Below the pieces are notes generated by a model. It made no database searches and was not told the origin of the DNA. It saw nothing but the letters and a program-made list of their open reading frames with translations. This document shows, piece after piece, positions 59,676 through 64,000 of a DNA stretch of 64,000 bases. The stretch lies in NCBI RefSeq assembly GCF_900115685.1, contig NZ_FOXJ01000001.1, forward strand, positions 591,796-655,795. Reading direction: 5' to 3'. This stretch comes from Variovorax sp. 770b2 (GTDB lineage Bacteria > Pseudomonadota > Gammaproteobacteria > Burkholderiales > Burkholderiaceae_C). The number at the start of each line of letters is the position of its first letter. Position 1 is the stretch's first letter. Both the position numbers and the translations under genes were made by a program.

Positions 59676-60584
59676 TCAGGTCGATGCTGCCTGCACCGCA
59701 TAGTGCTGGCACAGCGTGTCCACCAGCGCCTGTGCGTAAATCGGCAGCGCCGCCCGGCTGCGCACCAGCAGGTACCGCTCCCGCACGCACCACGCATCGC
59801 CGAGGTCGATCAGCGCGAGCTGCATGCTCTCCTGGTTGCGCCGCGCCGCCGATTCGGGCACCACGCCGATGCCCACGCCGCTGCCGATCATCCGGCACAT
59901 CGCATCGAAGCTGCCCAGCTGGATGCGCAGCTTCTGGCGCTTGCCCAGGTTGTCGGTGATCTGCGCGAGGAAGGTCTGCAGCGTGCTGCCTTGCTGCATG
60001 CCGATGGCGTCTTCATCGAGCGTCTCGGCGAATGAAATCCTGCGGCGCTTGGCAAAGCGGTGCTTGCGCGAGGTGACCAGCACCAGCCGGTCGGTGCTGA
60101 AGTGGATCGCCTCCAGGCCCAGCGTGTCGACGCGGCCCGCGACGATGCCGATGTCGGCCCGGCCGTCGAGCACGCCGCGCGGGATCTGAGCATTCGGTTT
60201 TTCCTGAAGGTCGACGTTGATGCGCGGGTTGCGCGCGAGGAAGGCGGGCAGGATCTCGGGCAGGAAATCGGTCACTGCGGTGGTGTTGGCGAACACGCGC
60301 AGATGGCCCCGCAGGCCTCCACCGTATTCGAGCAGGTCGTCGCGCAGCTGCTCGGTCTGGTTGAGCACGAGGCGTGCGTGGTGAAGAAAGGCTTCTCCCG
60401 GCGGCAGGAGACGCACGCCGCGCGCTTCGCGCTGCAGCAGCTGCAGCCCTGCCTGCGTCTCCAGCGCCTTGATGCGCGCACTGGCCGCGGCCAGCGACAG
60501 GTGCTGCCGCTCAGCGGCCCGCGTGAGGTTGCCGAGCTCGGCGGTGGCAACGAAAAGACGCAGGTCGGTCAGGTCGAAAAGCAT
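59676..60584 (-). CDS. LysR-family transcriptional regulator
   Basis: A 302-residue regulator. The winged helix is GNLTRAAERQHLSLAAASARI; the effector domain includes GLRGHLRVFANT, GRADIGIVAG and GSGVGIGVVPES. The ATG at 60584 opens the conserved LysR N-terminus (LFDLTDLRLFV). Divergent from the Bug-hydratase-CoA transferase-lyase operon with 107 bases between starts, so it is its probable activator. Confidence 0.93.
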   Translation of the reverse strand: MLFDLTDLRLFVATAELGNLTRAAERQHLSLAAASARIKALETQAGLQLLQREARGVRLLPPGEAFLHHARLVLNQTEQLRDDLLEYGGGLRGHLRVFANTTAVTDFLPEILPAFLARNPRINVDLQEKPNAQIPRGVLDGRADIGIVAGRVDTLGLEAIHFSTDRLVLVTSRKHRFAKRRRISFAETLDEDAIGMQQGSTLQTFLAQITDNLGKRQKLRIQLGSFDAMCRMIGSGVGIGVVPESAARRNQESMQLALIDLGDAWCVRERYLLVRSRAALPIYAQALVDTLCQHYAVQAAST

Positions 60585-60604
60585 GGCGCATCGTAGCCCG
60601 AGCC

Positions 60605-60633
60605 TTCGGAATTCCAGAAGCCTGGGTTCCGAA
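60605..60633. promoter_or_regulatory. candidate LysR-type operator
   Basis: Inverted repeat TTCGGAA (60605-60611) and TTCCGAA (60627-60633) separated by 15 bases, 20 bases from the LysR start codon in the divergent promoter region. The spacer contains GAATTCCAGAA shared with the region at 23968. Confidence 0.45.
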
Positions 60634-60691
60634 ATCGCAGATTGCGCGCGCTGCCGTGGCGCACGACCATGCGGCCATGGAGACAAAGACG

Positions 60692-61669
60692 ATGACATTC
60701 CGCGCCCTCGCGCTTCTTTCGCTCGCCGCAGCCACGCTGATCGCCGCGAGCCCTGCAACCGCACAGCCCTATCCCTCGCGCCCCATCACGCTGGTCGTGC
60801 CGCAGGCCGCGGGCGGCACCAACGACATCGTCGGCCGCCTCGTCGGCCAGAAGCTCGGCGAGGTGATGAACCACGCCAGCGTGGTCGTCGACAACCGGCC
60901 CGGCGCGGGCGGCAACATCGGCACGCAGCTGGTCGCCAAGGGCCCGAAGGACGGCTATACGCTGCTCATGACCATCAGCAGCAGCCAGGCGATCAACCCG
61001 GCGCTCTACAAGAACCCGGGCTTCGACCCGGTGAAGGACTTCAAGCCCGTCGGCCTCGTCGGCGCGGTGCCCAACGTGCTGTTGGTGAACCCCACGTTCC
61101 CCGCGAAGAACCTCGGCGAATTCCTGAAGCTCGCGCGGGACAAGGGCGCCAGCTACCAATACGCCTCGGCCGGCAACGGCACGCTCAACCACCTGCTGGG
61201 CGAAATGCTCAACAGCATGGCCGGCATCTCGCTGCAGCATGTGCCCTACAAGGGCGTGGCGCCCGCGCTCAACGACGTGCTGGGCGGGCAACTGCCGATC
61301 GTGTTCGCGAGCCTGCCTTCGGCGCTCTCGCACATCAAGGCCGGCAAGCTGCGCGCATTGGCCGTGAGCGGCGACAGGCGCTCGCCGGTGCTGCCCGACG
61401 TGCCCACCATCGCCGAGGCGGTGCCGGGCTACAACGGCACGCTGTGGATCGGCCTCTTCGCGCCCGCGGGCGTGCCGGCCGACGTGCTCGCCACCCTGCA
61501 GGACGCGACGCGCAAGGCGCTCGCCGCCAAGGACCTGCGCGACAAGCTCGACCAGCAAGGCGTCGAGATCGCGGCGCCCACAACCCCCGAGCAATTCACA
61601 AAGCTGCTGCAGGACGACCTCGCCAAGTGGGCGCGCATCGTCAAGGCCTCCGGCGCTGCGGTCGATTGA
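60692..61669 (+). CDS. Bug/TctC-family periplasmic solute receptor
   Basis: A 325-residue receptor with Sec signal (FRALALLSLAAATLIAASPA) and motifs ITLVVPQAAGGTNDIVGR, VVVDNRPGAGGNIG and LQHVPYKGVAPALNDVLGG. The ATG at 60692 has GGAGA eight bases upstream; earlier GTG/ATG codons at 60656 and 60677 do not. It leads the operon with hydratase, CoA transferase and lyase, pointing to a dicarboxylate ligand of the C5 class. Confidence 0.92.
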   Translation: MTFRALALLSLAAATLIAASPATAQPYPSRPITLVVPQAAGGTNDIVGRLVGQKLGEVMNHASVVVDNRPGAGGNIGTQLVAKGPKDGYTLLMTISSSQAINPALYKNPGFDPVKDFKPVGLVGAVPNVLLVNPTFPAKNLGEFLKLARDKGASYQYASAGNGTLNHLLGEMLNSMAGISLQHVPYKGVAPALNDVLGGQLPIVFASLPSALSHIKAGKLRALAVSGDRRSPVLPDVPTIAEAVPGYNGTLWIGLFAPAGVPADVLATLQDATRKALAAKDLRDKLDQQGVEIAAPTTPEQFTKLLQDDLAKWARIVKASGAAVD

Positions 61670-61676
61670 CGAAACC

Positions 61677-62576
61677 ATGAACCCTGAAAACCCCACCCCA
61701 TCGATCGATGCCGACGCGCTCGCGAAACTGCAGGCCTGGCAAGGCCGCAGCGAGACGCTGGCCGACGACATCACCGCCGCGCCCGTGCGCGCGCTCTCCG
61801 CCACGCTCGACCGCGACGACGCGCCGCCCGCCGCCGGCACGCGCCTGCCCGCGCTCTGGCACTGGCTCTACTTCCTGCCGCACCACCGTCAATCGGAGAT
61901 CGGCGAAGACGGCCATGCCAAGCGCGGCGGGTTCCTCCCGCCCGTGCCGCTGCCGCGTCGCATGTGGGCGGGCGGGCGCCTGAACTGGGAAGCGGGCAAC
62001 CTGCTGCAGGTCGGCGACAAGATCGAGCGCACCTCGACCATCGCCTCGGTCACCCACAAGGCCGGCCGCACCGGCGAGTTGGTCTTCGTGCTCGTGCGCC
62101 ACGAGGTGCGCAACGAACGCGGCCTCGCGTTGACCGAAGAGCACGACATCGTCTACCGCGCCGCCGCCGCGCCCGGCGAGAAGGCGCCGCCCCCCACGCC
62201 CGCCCCGAAAGACGCCGCCTTCAGCCGCGAGATCGTGCCCGACGACGTGCTGCTCTTTCGCTACTCGGCGCTCACCTTCAACGGCCACCGCATCCACTAC
62301 GACCGGCGCTACGTGACCGAGGTCGAGGGCTATCCGGGCCTGATCGTGCACGGCCCGCTGATCGCGACGCTGCTGGTCGACCTGCTGCGGCGCCACGTGC
62401 CGGGCGCGCAACTCGCGCGCTTCGAGTTCCGTGCCGTGCGGCCGACCTTCGACATCGCGCCGTTCCGCCTGCACGGCAAGCCCGCGGAAGGCAGCAGCGA
62501 TGGCAAGACCTTCAGCCTCTGGGGCGAAGACGCCGACGGCTGGCTCACGATGCAGGCCACGGCCGTGCTGGCTTGA
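61677..62576 (+). CDS. MaoC-like double-hotdog enoyl-CoA hydratase (mesaconyl/itaconyl-CoA hydratase type)
   Basis: A 299-residue protein with two hotdog domains. The second contains the hydratase-2 motif in FRYSALTFNGHRIHYDRRY, with the catalytic Asp/His pair replaced or rearranged as in mesaconyl-C4-CoA and itaconyl-CoA hydratases; LIVHGPLIATLLVDLL follows. It starts seven bases after the Bug stop. With a class III CoA-transferase and a CitE-like lyase downstream, the set matches C5-dicarboxylyl-CoA hydration to citramalyl-CoA. Confidence 0.85.
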   Translation: MNPENPTPSIDADALAKLQAWQGRSETLADDITAAPVRALSATLDRDDAPPAAGTRLPALWHWLYFLPHHRQSEIGEDGHAKRGGFLPPVPLPRRMWAGGRLNWEAGNLLQVGDKIERTSTIASVTHKAGRTGELVFVLVRHEVRNERGLALTEEHDIVYRAAAAPGEKAPPPTPAPKDAAFSREIVPDDVLLFRYSALTFNGHRIHYDRRYVTEVEGYPGLIVHGPLIATLLVDLLRRHVPGAQLARFEFRAVRPTFDIAPFRLHGKPAEGSSDGKTFSLWGEDADGWLTMQATAVLA

Positions 62577-62595
62577 GGCATTCAGGAACACACAC

Positions 62596-63777
62596 ATGAC
62601 AAGACCCCTGGACGGCATCACCGTCATCTCGCTCGAACACGCCATCGCTGCGCCGTTCTGCACCCGCCAGCTGGCGGACCTCGGCGCCCGCGTCATCAAG
62701 GTGGAGCGCCCCGAAGTGGGCGACTTCGCGCGCGCCTACGACGGGCGCGTGGGCGGGGAGGCCTCGCACTTCGTGTGGGTGAACCGCTCGAAGGAAAGCC
62801 TCACGCTGGACCTGAAGCAACCCGCCGCGCTCGCGGTGCTGCGGGAACTGGTGGCCGATGCCGACGTGCTGGTGCAGAACCTCGCACCCGGCGCGGCCGC
62901 GCGCATGGGGCTGGGCGCCGAAGTGCTGCAGGCCAGGCACCCGCGGCTCATCGTCTGCGACATCTCGGGCTACGGCGAAGACGGCCCGTACCGCGACAAG
63001 AAGGCCTACGACCTGCTGATCCAGAGCGAAGCGGGTTTCCTCTCGGTCACCGGCACGCCCGGGGACCCGTGCAAGTCGGGCAACTCCATCGCCGACATCG
63101 CGGCGGGCATGTACGCGTACACGGGCATCCTCGCGGCGCTGCTGCAGCGCGGCAAGACCGGCAAGGGCTCGCACATCGACGTGTCGATGCTCGAATCGCT
63201 CGCCGAGTGGATGGGCTACCCGATGTACTACGCCTACGAAGGCGCGCCGCCGCCGCCGCGCAGCGCCGCTTCGCACGCGACCATCTACCCCTACGGCCCG
63301 TTCCCCGCGGGCGATGGCGGCACGGTGATGCTGGGCCTGCAGAACGAGCGCGAGTGGCGCACCTTCTGCGAGAAGGTGCTGCTGCAGGCGGGGCTGGCGA
63401 CCGATGCGCGCTTCGACAGCAACGCACGGCGCAACGAACACCGCGAGGCCCTGCGCGCGATCATCGGGGAGACCTTCGGCGCGCTCAGCACGGCGCAGGT
63501 GCTGGAGCGTCTGGATGCCGCGCAGATCGCCAACGCGCGCATGAACGACATGGCCGGGCTCTGGGCGCATCCGCAGTTGCAGGCGCGCGATCGCTGGCGG
63601 CAGGTGGGTTCGCCGGCCGGCGATATTCCGGCGCTGCTGCCGGCCGGGCGCCAGAGCGCGTTCGACTACCGCATGGATGCGATCCCGGCGGTTGGGCAGC
63701 ACACCGAGGCGATCCTGCGCAGCCTGGGCCGCGGCGAAGCCGACATCGCGGCGTTGCGCGAGGCGAGGGCGGTTTGA
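62596..63777 (+). CDS. CaiB/BaiF class III CoA-transferase
   Basis: A 393-residue enzyme that moves CoA between acids. Features are the start GITVISLEHAIAAPFCTRQLADLGA, ARVIKVERPEVGD, NRSKESLTLDLK and the catalytic Asp in KKAYDLLIQSEAG. AGGAA lies seven bases before the ATG. Between hydratase and lyase genes, it would activate an imported C5 dicarboxylate (for example itaconate) with succinyl-CoA as donor. It overlaps the next gene by four bases. Confidence 0.9.
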   Translation: MTRPLDGITVISLEHAIAAPFCTRQLADLGARVIKVERPEVGDFARAYDGRVGGEASHFVWVNRSKESLTLDLKQPAALAVLRELVADADVLVQNLAPGAAARMGLGAEVLQARHPRLIVCDISGYGEDGPYRDKKAYDLLIQSEAGFLSVTGTPGDPCKSGNSIADIAAGMYAYTGILAALLQRGKTGKGSHIDVSMLESLAEWMGYPMYYAYEGAPPPPRSAASHATIYPYGPFPAGDGGTVMLGLQNEREWRTFCEKVLLQAGLATDARFDSNARRNEHREALRAIIGETFGALSTAQVLERLDAAQIANARMNDMAGLWAHPQLQARDRWRQVGSPAGDIPALLPAGRQSAFDYRMDAIPAVGQHTEAILRSLGRGEADIAALREARAV

Positions 63778-64000
63778 ACTCGCCGCTCGCGCTGGCGCGC
63801 ACCTTTCTCTTCGTACCGGCCGACCGGCCCGAGCGTCATGCGCGCGCGCTGGATGCGGGCACGGGTGGCGTGATCGTCGATCTGGAAGATGCGGTCGCGC
63901 CCGAGCGCAAGGCGTCGGCGCGCGAAGGCCTCGCAGCGTCGTTCGCCGCGTTGCCCGAAGCGGATCGCCAACGCCTGCTGGTGCGCATCAACGCCAGCGG
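63774..64000 (+). CDS. CitE-like (HpcH/HpaI family) CoA-ester lyase, 5' part; runs off the window
   Basis: The first 75 codons of a TIM-barrel lyase. The typical N-terminus is seen: RTFLFVPADRPERHARALD and VIVDLEDAVAPERKASAR. The start is TTG at 63774, overlapping the CoA-transferase stop; no ATG is near. In this context citramalyl-CoA lyase (to pyruvate and acetyl-CoA) is the best guess, with malyl-CoA lyase or citryl lyase as alternatives. The rest lies outside the window. Confidence 0.85.
   Translation, partial: MNSPLALARTFLFVPADRPERHARALDAGTGGVIVDLEDAVAPERKASAREGLAASFAALPEADRQRLLVRINAS

Overview
The window looks like chromosome of a GC-rich betaproteobacterium of the Burkholderiales, most likely Comamonadaceae and close to Variovorax. 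The grounds are the gene order pheT-ihfA-merR-tRNA-Pro(GGG), four tripartite-tricarboxylate (Bug/TctC) solute receptors, a class I PHA synthase followed by a thiolase, and the dense mix of small LysR/IclR/LacI-controlled catabolic operons. The species call is inference. I saw no insertion sequence, prophage, integrase, CRISPR array or rRNA.

Layout. 1-1840 holds the end of the phenylalanyl-tRNA synthetase operon: pheT (5' truncated), ihfA, a MerR-type regulator and tRNA-Pro, closed by a strong intrinsic terminator. 2193-9046 holds poxB with an overlapping mgtC-like gene, converging on a giant Lhr helicase. 9280-10020 holds two very small genes and a probable minus-strand small RNA with a C-rich loop. 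10078-17002 looks like one acid-import and CoA-activation module: two convergent operons (Bug receptor plus 2-hydroxyacid dehydrogenase; Bug receptor plus enoyl-CoA hydratase plus NDP-forming acyl-CoA synthetase) and an IclR regulator, with the same CAATTCCA-N5-TGGAA motif in front of each operon. 17021-22921 holds a LivJ-like receptor, an amidohydrolase, an M14 peptidase, a DUF333 lipoprotein and an alpha/beta hydrolase. 23017-27087 is a LysR-divergent sugar-acid type operon (enolase-superfamily dehydratase, DapA-like lyase, Bug receptor). 27168-33819 contains an epoxide-hydrolase-like enzyme, an HtrA-like protease, a large EF-hand membrane protein, a flavin-binding stress protein, a hemerythrin and small proteins.

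The most unusual region is 33832-41149. It is a compact operon of TRAP receptor, fused TRAP permease, VOC protein, RuBisCO-like protein and DUF1537 acid-sugar kinase, divergent from a LacI regulator. Its logic is import, phosphorylation and RuBisCO-fold chemistry on a sugar-acid phosphate. No matching oxidoreductase is present, so the substrate cannot be read from known pathways.

41379-53882 is mostly housekeeping and stress: a flavin monooxygenase, ABC exporter, AlkB, phospholipase D lipoprotein, LytM-like lipoprotein, CreA, Nudix, fumarylacetoacetate hydrolase-like and zeta-GST isomerase, and PgeF. Two families of tiny proteins are each duplicated in the window. 53921-56899 holds phaC and phaA. 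56933-59591 holds two glutathione transferases and a membrane M23 peptidase. 59676-64000 is a LysR-divergent operon (Bug receptor, hotdog hydratase, class III CoA-transferase, CitE-like lyase) that fits C5-dicarboxylate breakdown such as itaconate, mesaconate or citramalate; it runs off the right edge.
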